Shown one piece after another: positions 40,629 through 49,086 of a DNA stretch of 64,000 nucleotides. Numbering within the stretch: the stretch's first letter is position 1; every line of letters begins with the position of its first letter. This stretch comes from Acidimicrobiales bacterium (GTDB taxonomy: Bacteria > Actinomycetota > Acidimicrobiia > Acidimicrobiales > SHLQ01). Below the pieces are notes generated by a model that saw nothing but the letters and a program-made list of their open reading frames with translations, was not told the origin of the DNA and searched no databases. The stretch is taken from positions 209,665-273,664 of the forward strand of contig JAHDCX010000005.1 in assembly GCA_020629635.1 (NCBI GenBank). The letters are read 5' to 3'. Position numbers and translations under genes: made by a program.

Positions 40629-41924
40629 TCAGTCGAGGTACTCGCCGAGCTCGCCCGTGATGTCTCGGGCGTCGGGGATGACGATGTCGAGATCCGCGCC
40701 ATAGTCGTCGAACTCCTGCCAGGTCGTCGTGACCATGACGATGTCGCCGAAGAACCCGGCCATGTCGCCGGCGTCTTCGGCGAGTTCGGGGTTGTCGAAC
40801 ATCGCGGAGAACATCGAGCCCATGTCGATTGTCGTTTCGATGCGGCGAACGAGATCGTCACCGTCCACCGAGACCACGGTCTGGACCTGCAGGTCCTCGA
40901 ACGCCGGGCCCATCAGCTCGAACATCTCGGCTTCGTCGGGCGAGAGTCCTGCGGCGCCGAGCTGGTCGGTCAGGTCGATGCCGAGCGCGTCGTAGTAGTC
41001 GGCGAGCGTTGCGGTGGCCGACCAGACCGTCACGTCGTAGCCATTGACCGAACCTGATCCGGTGGCTTCCGCGGCGCCGAGCGCCTTCAGCACGTCGAGC
41101 ATCGCGGCCGGGTCCTGCACTTGGGCACCCTGACCGAACTGGTTGGCGAAGGCACCGGCGTCGATTCCACCAGCGGCCGTCGGGTCGAAGCTGACCGGCC
41201 CATCGGCGAGGGGGCCGAGCTCCGCTGACGCGGCGGGGTCGAGGTCGCCGAAGGCGTTGGCGAACGCGCTCATGTCGATGACGATCAGTTCGGGCGTCGT
41301 CCAGGTCTCCATGACGGCACCATCGAGGGCGTCGAGCATGGCGTCGAGTTCGGGGTCGGCGTCGGCCATGCCGATCGCCTCGAACGTGGCGAGGAGATAG
41401 GCGCCCATGTCGACGATCGCGTACGAGCGATCGCCGTCGACCATGCCCGAGGCGATGGCGCCTTCGGGAGCCACACTCATGTCAAAGCCCATCATCTCCA
41501 TCTGCATGGACATGCCCTGGGTGAAGCGGAAGCTCTGGCCTTCGGAGGCCTGCAGGGCGAAGGCCAATACCTGCGACTCGACCGGCAGCTCTTTGGTGAC
41601 GGCCTCGTCGGGCTCGCTCGCATCCGCTTCGGGCGCCGCATCGGCCTCGACCGCATCGGCCTCAGGGGCAGCATCGGGTTGGTCGGGGGCGCCCGCGTCG
41701 ACCCCCTCGGGGGTGACGGCGGCCGGTTCGGTGATGGCGCTCTGCTCGTCGACGGGATCCGCGTCGACAGCCGCCGCGTCGTCGACAGAAGTCGCGTCGA
41801 CTTCGGCGACCGCGTCGACTTCGGCGACCGCGTCAGCAATCGTCGCGGTGGTGGACGAGTCGTCCCCACCGCATGCCGCGGCGAGAAGCGCAAGCGTCGC
41901 AATGACGGCCAGAAGCCGTCGCAT
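40629..41924 (-). CDS. Lipoprotein with acidic Ala/Asp repeat linker
   Basis: The 431-residue protein has a lipoprotein signal (LLAVIATLALLAAACGG), then a 90-residue linker of imperfect Ala-Val-Asp/Glu repeats (AVAEVDAVAEVDATSVDDAAAVDA). The mature domain (QVLAFALQASEGQSFRFTQ onward) resembles the LppX/LprG-type lipoprotein fold in its long alternating strands, but this is a weak inference. The start is 11 bases after the ilvE stop on the same strand, so it may be co-transcribed with ilvE. Confidence 0.6.
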   Translation of the reverse strand: MRRLLAVIATLALLAAACGGDDSSTTATIADAVAEVDAVAEVDATSVDDAAAVDADPVDEQSAITEPAAVTPEGVDAGAPDQPDAAPEADAVEADAAPEADASEPDEAVTKELPVESQVLAFALQASEGQSFRFTQGMSMQMEMMGFDMSVAPEGAIASGMVDGDRSYAIVDMGAYLLATFEAIGMADADPELDAMLDALDGAVMETWTTPELIVIDMSAFANAFGDLDPAASAELGPLADGPVSFDPTAAGGIDAGAFANQFGQGAQVQDPAAMLDVLKALGAAEATGSGSVNGYDVTVWSATATLADYYDALGIDLTDQLGAAGLSPDEAEMFELMGPAFEDLQVQTVVSVDGDDLVRRIETTIDMGSMFSAMFDNPELAEDAGDMAGFFGDIVMVTTTWQEFDDYGADLDIVIPDARDITGELGEYLD

Positions 41925-41934
41925 CAGTCGTGTG

Positions 41935-42954
41935 TCAGGGTTCGACGACGGTGAGCCAACCATGGATGTCCTCCGAATTTCCGGTCTGGATATCGGTGAG
42001 GTGCTGGCGGAGCTTGAGCGTGGTGGGTCCCGGTTCGCCGCCACCGACTTCGATGCGGTCGCCCTGGGTGATCACGGCGCCGACGGGCGCGATGACGGCT
42101 GCCGTGCCGGAGAGGAACATCTCGCCGTGCTCGGACCACGCCTTCAGTTCTTCGAGATCGACGCTGCGTTCCTCGACGTCGAGGTCGAGGTCCTTGGCGA
42201 TCTGGAGCACGGAACGACGGGTGACGCCGTGGAGGAACGAGTCGTCGAGGTTGCGGGTGATGACGCGTTCGGAGTCGCAGAGGAAGAAGTTCGAGGCGCC
42301 CGTTTCGGTGATGTCGTTGCCGGGGGCGAACAGCACCTGGTCGGCGACGTGATCGCGCTTGGCCTCGAGCGTCGGTCCGAGCGCCATGACGTAGTTGGCG
42401 CCGGACTTCACCGAGCCGAACTGTGGGGTGCTGCGAGGGTTCTGCGTCTCGATGTAGATGGTGAGCGGTCGCACGCCCCCGGTGAAATAGTCGCCGACCG
42501 GCGAGGTGATGACGTACAACATGCCGGTGGCGCTCGGCGACGCGGCGGCACCGATGTTGGGTGCGGTGCCGATGAAGGTGGGACGGATGTAGAGCGAACC
42601 CGGGTTGTCGGGCGTGTGGGCGAGGTTGGCCCGGACGGCGTCGACCATGAGGGTCCGCACGAGCTCTGCGTCGGGCGCAGGCATCTGGAGCTTGCCGATG
42701 CTGATCAGCATGCGTTCGACGTGGTCATCGAGACGGAAGATCGCGATCGAGCCGTCGGCTTGCTTGTGGGCCTTGAGTCCTTCGAAGCAGGCGGACCCGT
42801 AGTGGAAGACGTGGGTGGCGGGATGGAGCGAGAAGTTCTCGAGCGGTTGTGCGGCGCCGCCGTAGGTGTATACGCCGTCTTCCACGGTCGCCACCGTCAT
42901 GGCGTCGCCGAAGATCGTGCCGAACGGTGCGCTGAAGGGATCGGTGGTGCTCAT
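41935..42954 (-). CDS. ilvE: Branched-chain amino acid aminotransferase
   Basis: The 339-residue protein is a fold-type IV aminotransferase. HVFHYGSACFEGLKAHKQ (substrate pocket), GSVKSGANYVMAL (the Lys is the PLP Schiff base) and ETGASNFFLC (PLP-binding) match IlvE in sequence and spacing. It catalyses the last step of leucine, isoleucine and valine synthesis, or the first of their breakdown. The start is MSTTDPF; a further upstream GTG is possible. TACAAA lies six bases before this ATG. It is divergent from the enoyl-CoA hydratase gene. Confidence 0.9.
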   Translation of the reverse strand: MSTTDPFSAPFGTIFGDAMTVATVEDGVYTYGGAAQPLENFSLHPATHVFHYGSACFEGLKAHKQADGSIAIFRLDDHVERMLISIGKLQMPAPDAELVRTLMVDAVRANLAHTPDNPGSLYIRPTFIGTAPNIGAAASPSATGMLYVITSPVGDYFTGGVRPLTIYIETQNPRSTPQFGSVKSGANYVMALGPTLEAKRDHVADQVLFAPGNDITETGASNFFLCDSERVITRNLDDSFLHGVTRRSVLQIAKDLDLDVEERSVDLEELKAWSEHGEMFLSGTAAVIAPVGAVITQGDRIEVGGGEPGPTTLKLRQHLTDIQTGNSEDIHGWLTVVEP

Positions 42955-43001
42955 GGCGCTTTTGTACTCGCTCTCGGGCCGAGTCGCCACGACAGCGCCG
43001 T

Positions 43002-43017
43002 TAGTGTGCGACAGATG
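43002..43017 (+). promoter_or_regulatory. Leaderless -10 element (TAGTGT-7-ATG)
   Basis: TAGTGT is seven bases before the ATG of the enoyl-CoA hydratase gene. Confidence 0.5.
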
Positions 43018-43809
43018 GACGCCACGCCGGGACCAGCGGTCGTTCGAGTCACCGGGGTCGAGCCGTCGGTCGACGAGGCGATCGCCGTGATCCGAATCGA
43101 CGCGCCGCCGGTCAATGCACTCCCGCCCGAGGAGTGGGAGCGGCTCGCCTCACTCGTGGCCGAGTGCGCCGATGACCCGTCGATTCGGGTCGTGGTGATT
43201 GCCGGTACCGATCGAACGTTCTGCGCGGGTGCAGACATTCGCATGCTGACCGAGGCGCCAGCGCCGGGCGAGCCTCCGGCGCGGATGCTGCGGGTGGTGG
43301 CCGACACGTGCCACACGATCGCCGGGGCGCGCCCGCCGGTCGTCGCGGCGATCACCGGGCCTGCCCATGGCGGCGGGTTGGAGCTGGCCTTGTCCTGCGA
43401 TGTGCGCATCGCCCATCCGTCGGCGACATTCGCTGCGTCAGGGGTGAACATGGGTCTGGTGGCGAGCGTCGGCTCTCTGGTTGCGGCCATCGGACCGACC
43501 CGAGCTCGGCGGATGCTCCTCACCGGCGAGCGGATCGACGCGGAGCGGGCGCAGGCGTGGTCGCTCGTGACCGACATCGCCGACGACCCGTTGGCCGAGG
43601 CGCTGCGCCTCGCTCAGGTCATCGCCGCCAAGGCTCCGCTCGCAGTCGAGGCGGCCAAGCGGATGGCCGACCTCGTCGGGTACGTGAGCGCAGACGACCA
43701 CGACGCCGCGATGGTGGATGCGTTCGCTGCACTGGCGGCGAGCGACGATCACGCCGAAGCGGTCCGAGCCTTCCTCGCCAAAGAGCCCCCCACCTTCACC
43801 CGCTCCTGA
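43015..43809 (+). CDS. Enoyl-CoA hydratase/isomerase family protein
   Basis: The 264-residue protein has the crotonase oxyanion-hole pair FCAGADIRML and GPAHGGGLELALSCDVRIA. The Glu in GGGLELAL is the position one expects for the first catalytic Glu; in the second region GVNMGLVASVG the usual Glu is absent, so the second catalytic acid is not obvious. It may be an isomerase or another crotonase activity. A truncated member of the palindrome family follows its stop. Confidence 0.8.
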   Translation: MDATPGPAVVRVTGVEPSVDEAIAVIRIDAPPVNALPPEEWERLASLVAECADDPSIRVVVIAGTDRTFCAGADIRMLTEAPAPGEPPARMLRVVADTCHTIAGARPPVVAAITGPAHGGGLELALSCDVRIAHPSATFAASGVNMGLVASVGSLVAAIGPTRARRMLLTGERIDAERAQAWSLVTDIADDPLAEALRLAQVIAAKAPLAVEAAKRMADLVGYVSADDHDAAMVDAFAALAASDDHAEAVRAFLAKEPPTFTRS

Positions 43810-43812
43810 AAA

Positions 43813-43840
43813 TGGGGTCAGGTCTCACATAGTGAAGAGG
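43813..43840. repeat. Half-palindrome of the GGGGTCAAGTCT family
   Basis: TGGGGTCAGGTCTCACATAG...GAAGAGG is one arm resembling the arm at 37769 (about 28 bases) between convergent stops. No opposite arm is seen. Confidence 0.55.
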
Positions 43841-43842
43841 TT

Positions 43843-44706
43843 TCAGCGAGCCACGATCTCGAGGGTCGGATCGGCGAGCACCGATGGCAGCGGTGTTGCG
43901 TGCACGAAGTCGAGCCGGTCGGTCGATCGGGTGACGGCGACGTACAGCATGGCGAGGTCGGGGTCCGCCTCGACGATCGCGGCGGGTCCGACCACGATGA
44001 CGGCGTCGAACTCGAGACCCTTGGCCTCGACCGGCGTGCAGACCGTGATCCGTCGAAGGGCGTGCTCGTCGGCAGCGTCGTGCACGGCTTTGGTGAGCGC
44101 CCCCACGCCCTCGACGGCGAGTACCGCCACCCGACCGGCGTCGTCGGTGGTTGCCCGGGCCGCGGCCAGCTCGGCCGCCCGACCCGCAACGTCACCTTCG
44201 TCGACGAGATGGGCGACGACGTCGTGTCCGCTCGCCCGGATCGCCCGGGGGGCAGTGAGGTCGGCGGAGATCGCGGCAAGCACGCCGTTGGCGACCAGCC
44301 CGATCTCCTCGGGTGAGCGGTAGTTGATCTGCAGATCGTGGCGGGCGACGTCGCCGAGCTCGTCGGGGAGAAGGTCGGCCCATGCGTCGACTCGGCCGGC
44401 GCTTCGTTGTGCGAGGTCGCCGACGATGGTCATCGAATGTCCCCGGGCACGGCGCGACACCATCCGCCACTGCATCGGGGTGAGGTCTTGGGCTTCGTCG
44501 ACGATGACGTGCCCGAATCGCCACGCCCGCTCTCCGGCCGCGCGCTGCTCGAGCGTCATCGACGACTGGAGTTCGAGGTAGTCGGTCGCCTCGAGCTCGG
44601 CGATCACCTGGCCGTCGGGGTCGGCGACGGGCTCGCCGGTCATCTCGTCGATCACTGGCCATCGCTGGCGATCGGTCTCGTCGGCGAAGTCGTCGCCTAC
44701 CGCCAT
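43843..44706 (-). CDS. HelD-like helicase, C-terminal half (Walker B, motifs III-VI)
   Basis: This 287-residue protein holds superfamily-1 helicase motifs II (HVIVDEAQD, residues 67-74), III (TIVGDLAQRS), IV (INYRSPEEIG), V (VCTPVEAKGLEFDAVIV) and VI (MLYVAVTRSTDRL). Motif I is missing; it is in the preceding gene. Together the two equal a HelD/HelR-type RNA polymerase recycling helicase. The start ATG has GGAGG four bases upstream and overlaps the end of the first half by 10 bases (ATGGCGGTAG), so it would be translated by re-initiation. It is not an assembly of one continuous frame. Confidence 0.75.
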   Translation of the reverse strand: MAVGDDFADETDRQRWPVIDEMTGEPVADPDGQVIAELEATDYLELQSSMTLEQRAAGERAWRFGHVIVDEAQDLTPMQWRMVSRRARGHSMTIVGDLAQRSAGRVDAWADLLPDELGDVARHDLQINYRSPEEIGLVANGVLAAISADLTAPRAIRASGHDVVAHLVDEGDVAGRAAELAAARATTDDAGRVAVLAVEGVGALTKAVHDAADEHALRRITVCTPVEAKGLEFDAVIVVGPAAIVEADPDLAMLYVAVTRSTDRLDFVHATPLPSVLADPTLEIVAR

Positions 44707-46340
44707 GTCGCCTCCTCGTCGCCCTCACGCCACCCGTCGTAGTGTTCGACGTCGCCGTCGGGGTCGGCTTCGTCGTCGGAGAGGTCGATGTCGTCGGGGG
44801 ACTCTTCCTCCTCGTCGCCTCGGGCTTCGTCGGCCTCGAACACGTCGATCTCGTCGGCGATTCGGTGCTCCATGTCGCCGTCGCCCTGGTTCGCTTCGGC
44901 GACGTCGCCGAGGAGATGGAGGAGCTCGTCGAGCAGGGGGACGTCGGCGTGGTGCCAGACGCGGGTGTCGAGATGTCGTTCTCGAATCCGGGGGGCGGCG
45001 AGCTGATCTCGTTCGGTGTCGGTGAGTTGGGCGTCGGCGGCGGCTCGACGCAACAACGCCGGCGAACCGAACAGGTCGTTGAGGGCCTGCTCGGGGGTGA
45101 GGATCGGCCAGTGTCGTTCGAGGAATTCGGCGATTTCGGGGCTTTCCTCGACGCTGGCCCGGATGTCTTCGAGTCCGCCGAACCCTGGCTCGAACGCATC
45201 GTCGACGAACGTGTCGATGATCGCCTGGCGGAGCGCACCGGCGCCGGCGTTGTGGGTCGTCCACCGCTCGGCGGCTTCGAACAGTCGGACGAGCACGTCG
45301 GTCTCGATTCGGAGACGCCGGCTCCCGTACCAGGCGACGAGCGGCTCGGACGGTTTGCGTCGTCGATCGAGCACGGCTCGTGCGAGCAGCGACGCCATCC
45401 GGGCGTCGCCCTTGAGGGCCGCCACCTCGGGATCGGGGTCTTCGGCGAGTCGGACGCCTGGGTACAGCTCGGTCGGCGTCACCGAGATCACGCCGCTTTC
45501 GCCGAGCGACGGCAGGACGTCGGAGATCCACAACAAGAACTGGGGCGACGGGCCGACGATCAGGACGCCGGTCTCGGCGAGGGCGGCGCGGTCGGCGTAG
45601 AGCAGGTAGGCGGCCCGGTGGAGGGCGACGACGGTCTTCCCGGTACCGGGCCCGCCCTGAACGAGGAGCGGACCCTTGGCCGACGCTCGCACGACCGTGT
45701 CCTGCTCGGCCTGGATCGTGGCGACGACGGTCTGCATGCGATCGTCGGTGCGCCGCCGCAGGGTTCGCAACAGGGCGGCCTCGCCGCGGAGCTCGCCCAG
45801 GTCGTCGAGCGCGTCGGGGTCGAACACCTCGTCGCTGAAGTCGGTCAGCTCACCCTCATCCCAGTGGAGGTGTCGCCGGTGGGACACGCCGAGGGGTTCG
45901 AGTGCGGTGGCTCGGTAGAAGGGTTCGGCGGCGGGTGCGCGCCAGTCGACGAGCAGGACTTCGTCGCCTTCGACCACGGACATGCGCCCGATGTGGATCG
46001 TCTCGTCCGCGTCGGGGGCCAGCCCTCCCGGGGGTGCGGCCTTCTCGCCCGTGATGCGCCCGAAGGCTTCGGCCTCGCCAGCGCGTTCGAGCTCTCGAAC
46101 CCGCTTGTACGCGAGGACCGCTCGGGCGGCGGCGGCGCGGGCCGCCGACGTCTCGGCCGCGGATTCGATGTCTTCGTCGCCCGCTTCGGCCTCGGTCTCA
46201 CGAGGGCCTTCTTCGGACAGGGACGACGCCTCGGCGGCGAGTCCCTCGGCAAAGCCGCGCGCCCGTTCGACCTGAGCTCGGTGCGCGTCCAGAATGCGCT
46301 GAGCGGCGTCTCGCTCGATCGCGAGTTCGGAAGCGGTCAC
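44697..46340 (-). CDS. HelD-like helicase, N-terminal half (Walker A)
   Basis: The 547-residue protein has an Ala/Glu-rich coiled-coil N-terminus (about 1-95), then RMSVVEGDEVLLVDWRAPAAEPFYRA, the HelD-type pre-motif, and Walker A GGPGTGKT at 229-236 followed by the HelD-specific region. The last 70 residues are acidic, and the frame stops before motif II. The next gene supplies the rest. GAGGCT lies six bases before the GTG start. HelD proteins clear stalled RNA polymerase and the HelR class gives rifamycin tolerance; here one would need both halves to assemble or a -1 frameshift. Confidence 0.75.
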   Translation of the reverse strand: MTASELAIERDAAQRILDAHRAQVERARGFAEGLAAEASSLSEEGPRETEAEAGDEDIESAAETSAARAAAARAVLAYKRVRELERAGEAEAFGRITGEKAAPPGGLAPDADETIHIGRMSVVEGDEVLLVDWRAPAAEPFYRATALEPLGVSHRRHLHWDEGELTDFSDEVFDPDALDDLGELRGEAALLRTLRRRTDDRMQTVVATIQAEQDTVVRASAKGPLLVQGGPGTGKTVVALHRAAYLLYADRAALAETGVLIVGPSPQFLLWISDVLPSLGESGVISVTPTELYPGVRLAEDPDPEVAALKGDARMASLLARAVLDRRRKPSEPLVAWYGSRRLRIETDVLVRLFEAAERWTTHNAGAGALRQAIIDTFVDDAFEPGFGGLEDIRASVEESPEIAEFLERHWPILTPEQALNDLFGSPALLRRAAADAQLTDTERDQLAAPRIRERHLDTRVWHHADVPLLDELLHLLGDVAEANQGDGDMEHRIADEIDVFEADEARGDEEEESPDDIDLSDDEADPDGDVEHYDGWREGDEEATWR

Positions 46341-46352
46341 GGTGCCAGCCTC
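46338..46352 (-). promoter_or_regulatory. Leaderless -10 element (GAGGCT-6-GTG)
   Basis: GAGGCT lies six bases before the GTG of the helicase N-terminal half. Confidence 0.45.
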
Positions 46353-46394
46353 GCAGATCGCGACGCCGATTCGTCGCGGGCATCGTCTGGGCAG

Positions 46395-46409
46395 CACACT
46401 GCGCGCATG
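46395..46409 (+). promoter_or_regulatory. Leaderless -10 element (CACACT-6-ATG)
   Basis: CACACT lies six bases before the ATG of the dehydrogenase gene, divergent from the helicase promoter. Confidence 0.5.
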
Positions 46410-47387
46410 AGCAACATCTCGGATCTCACCATTGGCTTCATCGGTCTCGGCAACGTCGGAGGCAAGCTCGCGGGCTCACTCGTCCGCAATGGTCTCGACG
46501 TGATCGTGCGAGACCTCGACGCAGACGCCGCTCAGCCCTTGCTCGACGCGGGTGCCCGCTTCGGTGACAGCCCCAAAGCGATGGCGCAGGAATGTGACGT
46601 GGTCATCACGTGCCTTCCGTCGCCTGCGGCCTCTGCGGCGGTGCTCGAAGCCGACGACGGGCTGTTGGCGGGCTTTGGTCCGGGCAAGGTCTGGATGGAG
46701 ATGTCGACCACGGATCAAGCAGAGGTCACCCGGCTCGGAGCGAAGGTCGCCGAGACGGGTGCGGAGCCGGTCGATTGTCCAGTGTCGGGTGGCTGCCACC
46801 GGGCGGCGACGGGCAACATCGCGATTTTCGCCGGGTGCGAGCGGGCGACATTCGAGAAGATCCTGCCGATTCTGACCACGCTCGGCCGTCGGGTGCTGCA
46901 CACCGGCGAGCTGGGCTCGGCGTCGGTGCTGAAGGTGATGACCAACTACCTGGCGACGGCAAACCTGCTCACGTTGTGCGAAGCGCTGGTCACGTCGAAG
47001 GCCGCCGGGCTCGACCTCAACACGACCTACGAGGCGATTCGTATCTCGTCGGGCAACTCGTTCGTCCACGAGACCGAGTCCCAGGTGATCCTCAACGGCA
47101 GCCGGGACATCAACTTCACGATGGATCTCGTGCAGAAGGACATCGGTCTGTTCCAGTCGATCGCCGACCGCCACGACGTGCCGCTCGAGATTAGTCCGGT
47201 GCTGATCGACATCTTCGACGACGGCGCCGAGCGCTTTGGTCCGCGCGAGTGGTCGCCCAACATCATCAAGCGGCTCGAGGAGGCGACGGGTCTGTCGATC
47301 CTCGCACCGGGTTTTCCGGCGGAGATGGTCGACGACGAGCCCGAGGAGCCGGGCTACGAGGTCATCCCGAAGGGCGTCGACCGGTAG
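46407..47387 (+). CDS. Beta-hydroxyacid dehydrogenase (3-hydroxyisobutyrate type)
   Basis: The 326-residue protein has the NAD(P)-binding GFIGLGNVGGKLA, the second-domain signature VDCPVSGGCHRAATGN (substrate-binding DxPVSGG), and the catalytic Lys region GSASVLKVMTNYL, which place it in the 3-hydroxyisobutyrate dehydrogenase superfamily. It oxidises a short hydroxyacid with NAD(P)+. The physiological substrate is unclear. It starts just after a CACACT box and is convergent with the small gene at 47421. Confidence 0.85.
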   Translation: MSNISDLTIGFIGLGNVGGKLAGSLVRNGLDVIVRDLDADAAQPLLDAGARFGDSPKAMAQECDVVITCLPSPAASAAVLEADDGLLAGFGPGKVWMEMSTTDQAEVTRLGAKVAETGAEPVDCPVSGGCHRAATGNIAIFAGCERATFEKILPILTTLGRRVLHTGELGSASVLKVMTNYLATANLLTLCEALVTSKAAGLDLNTTYEAIRISSGNSFVHETESQVILNGSRDINFTMDLVQKDIGLFQSIADRHDVPLEISPVLIDIFDDGAERFGPREWSPNIIKRLEEATGLSILAPGFPAEMVDDEPEEPGYEVIPKGVDR

Positions 47388-47404
47388 GCGAGTTGTCTAC
47401 CTGT

Positions 47405-47430
47405 TGAGACTTGACCCCAATTATTTGGGG
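47405..47430. repeat. Half-palindrome of the GGGGTCAAGTCT family with small hairpin
   Basis: TGAGACTTGACCCCA matches one arm of the family in reverse, and CCCCAA-TTAT-TTGGGG forms a six-base-pair hairpin between the convergent dehydrogenase and small protein genes. Confidence 0.55.
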
Positions 47431-47777
47431 AGGGCGTCCTGGGGGGCGGGCGGCGGCGGGTCGTCAGACGTCCCGGTCCGGGAGTTGACTTCGGAGCTGA
47501 CGGCTTCGAACGTCGCGAGCAGCGCGTCCTTGAACAGGGCACCCATGTCTTTGACGTCCTCGCGCACTGCAGGGTCCTTGGCGGCGTTGCCCATCGAGTC
47601 GAACGCATCCTGGGCGCGCTGACCGAGGTCGTCGATCATGGCCTTGGTGTCGCCCGGCTCGCGCGGTTCGGCCTCGTCCTGTTCTTGCTCGAGGTGGAGC
47701 TTGAGCTTCAGCCCGAGGGACTCCGCCTTGTTGCCGACGGACTTCCACGACTCGCGCATTGCCTCACGTTCACTCAC
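47421..47777 (-). CDS. Small helical protein of unknown function
   Basis: The 118-residue protein is highly charged and helix-rich, with no TM or signal. Repeated KDPAVREDVKDMGALFKDALLATFEAV near the C-terminus resembles the tail of small actinobacterial stress-type proteins, but I cannot name the family. It begins with GTG at SEREAMRESWKSVG. The start is uncertain: no strong SD and no clear -10 spacing. Confidence 0.5.
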   Translation of the reverse strand: MSEREAMRESWKSVGNKAESLGLKLKLHLEQEQDEAEPREPGDTKAMIDDLGQRAQDAFDSMGNAAKDPAVREDVKDMGALFKDALLATFEAVSSEVNSRTGTSDDPPPPAPQDALPK

Positions 47778-47865
47778 TGGTCATGCCCTTTCTGTTGGAG
47801 GTGTCTGGTCACAGCGCCAGAAGCCGGTCCGGTATTCCGCGCTCGATTCGCTTGCCCAGATCCCT

Positions 47866-48537
47866 TCAGCGTTTCTGAAACATGGCCACCGACGCACGAT
47901 CGCCGCCGTGCGGACCGTCCATCGCCTCGTAGATGGCGACGTCGATCATCTGCGGAACGGTGATCAGGTCGGCCTCGACCATCGCCGCAAAGAACGCATC
48001 GAAGCCGAGCGCCACTCGATGTTCGGCGTTGATGCCGATCGCGAACACGGCCGTCGGCATCGCCACCCGCACGAGTTCGCCGAGGGGTTCTGGCCCCAGG
48101 TGACCGTGGGTGAACGTGCCGGCGCTCACGACGCCGGCGTAGGTGTCGTCGCCGAATGGCAGGGGTTCGGTGAGGTCGAGCTCGTAGAGCTCTCGGTAGG
48201 CGAGGTCGCCGTGCACGCTCTGTTTGGCTCGGGCAACGTCGAGCATCTCGGCCGAGATGTCGACCCCGTCGACGACGCGTTCGCCCATGTCGGCCAGCGC
48301 GACTCCCACGATTCCGGTTCCGCAGCCGACGTCGAGGATGGCGCCTCCCGCAGACCCGCCTGCGTCGAGGAACACCGCGGCGAGGTGCTCGTGGTACACG
48401 TAGCCGTTGGCCGAGACGAAGTCGTCGTCGTAGGTCGTGGCCCATTGGTCGTAGAGCCGTCGGCTGTCGTCGGGGGTTTCGAGCGAATACGCCGAGTCGA
48501 GGCCGAGCCCGTCAGCGTCGTCGGGGTCGTGGGACAT
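47866..48537 (-). CDS. Class I SAM-dependent methyltransferase
   Basis: The 223-residue protein has motif I ILDVGCGTGIVGVAL, motif II GVDISAEMLDVARAK, and GVVSAGTFTHGHLGP in place of motif IV. The N-terminal region (RRLYDQWATTYDDDFVSANGYVYHEH) is typical of UbiE-type small methyltransferases. The acceptor is unknown. It is transcribed toward the small helical gene. Confidence 0.85.
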   Translation of the reverse strand: MSHDPDDADGLGLDSAYSLETPDDSRRLYDQWATTYDDDFVSANGYVYHEHLAAVFLDAGGSAGGAILDVGCGTGIVGVALADMGERVVDGVDISAEMLDVARAKQSVHGDLAYRELYELDLTEPLPFGDDTYAGVVSAGTFTHGHLGPEPLGELVRVAMPTAVFAIGINAEHRVALGFDAFFAAMVEADLITVPQMIDVAIYEAMDGPHGGDRASVAMFQKR

Positions 48538-48586
48538 ACGACCGGTGTAGCAGACCCGCAGGCCGGGCTGCGTTGACGATGATGCG

Positions 48587-49009
48587 TCAGCCGATCAGCC
48601 AGCGGCGAGCGTCTTCGTCTTCGCCGGTGCTCGCGAACTCGGCGAAGCGATCATCGAAGTCGAGTTCGACCACGTCGACATCGACGATCTCCCGAAGGTC
48701 GACCTTGTCGGCGCTACTTTTTCCGACCTTGTCGGTGTCGTCGTTCGCCGAGAGGGGGAGAACGGTCTCGACTCCGTCGACCCGATGAGCCAGGAATGCC
48801 GCTTGGCGCTCTTGCAGCGCGGCCAGCCGGTCCTCGACCTGGTGCAGAGCAGCGTCGGTGGTCGTGAGCGCACGGTCGATCGAGGACGGGTCGAGCGGTC
48901 GCGGCTGGAGCACGGCCGCCCGGGTCTCGGGACGGTGTTCTGAAGGTGTTGTCTCGCGATCGGATCGCGACCGTCGCCCAGGGGAGAGGAATCGAATCGT
49001 GCGGCGCAT
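48587..49009 (-). CDS. Coiled-coil protein of unknown function
   Basis: The 140-residue protein has an Arg-rich start, then a short coiled-coil stretch (ALHQVEDRLAALQERQAAFLAHR), a strand-rich part (DLREIVDVDVVELDFDDRFAEF) and a TGEDEDARRWLIG end. I do not recognise it. It is divergent from the pirin gene. The start is the first ATG; leaderless or SD support is not clear, so confidence in its being a gene is moderate. Confidence 0.45.
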   Translation of the reverse strand: MRRTIRFLSPGRRSRSDRETTPSEHRPETRAAVLQPRPLDPSSIDRALTTTDAALHQVEDRLAALQERQAAFLAHRVDGVETVLPLSANDDTDKVGKSSADKVDLREIVDVDVVELDFDDRFAEFASTGEDEDARRWLIG

Positions 49010-49086
49010 GGTTTGCCATCGGCAAGAGCCTCACGACGATGAGTCTTGTCGGTACCCTCCGGCTCAGCGTCGAAGACTGGAGAACC

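Noticed and set aside
44697..44724. A programmed -1 frameshift site at the helicase junction
   Set aside because: The bases read GAC-GAG-GAG-GCG-ACA-TGG-CGG-TAG with no X-XXY-YYZ slippery heptamer. An SD and ATG are present, so re-initiation is favoured, but a frameshift is not excluded.
44742..47387. A long upstream extension of the dehydrogenase gene
   Set aside because: The dehydrogenase begins at 46407, with the Rossmann motif directly after the start and a -10 six bases before. The upstream part is antisense to the helicase gene.
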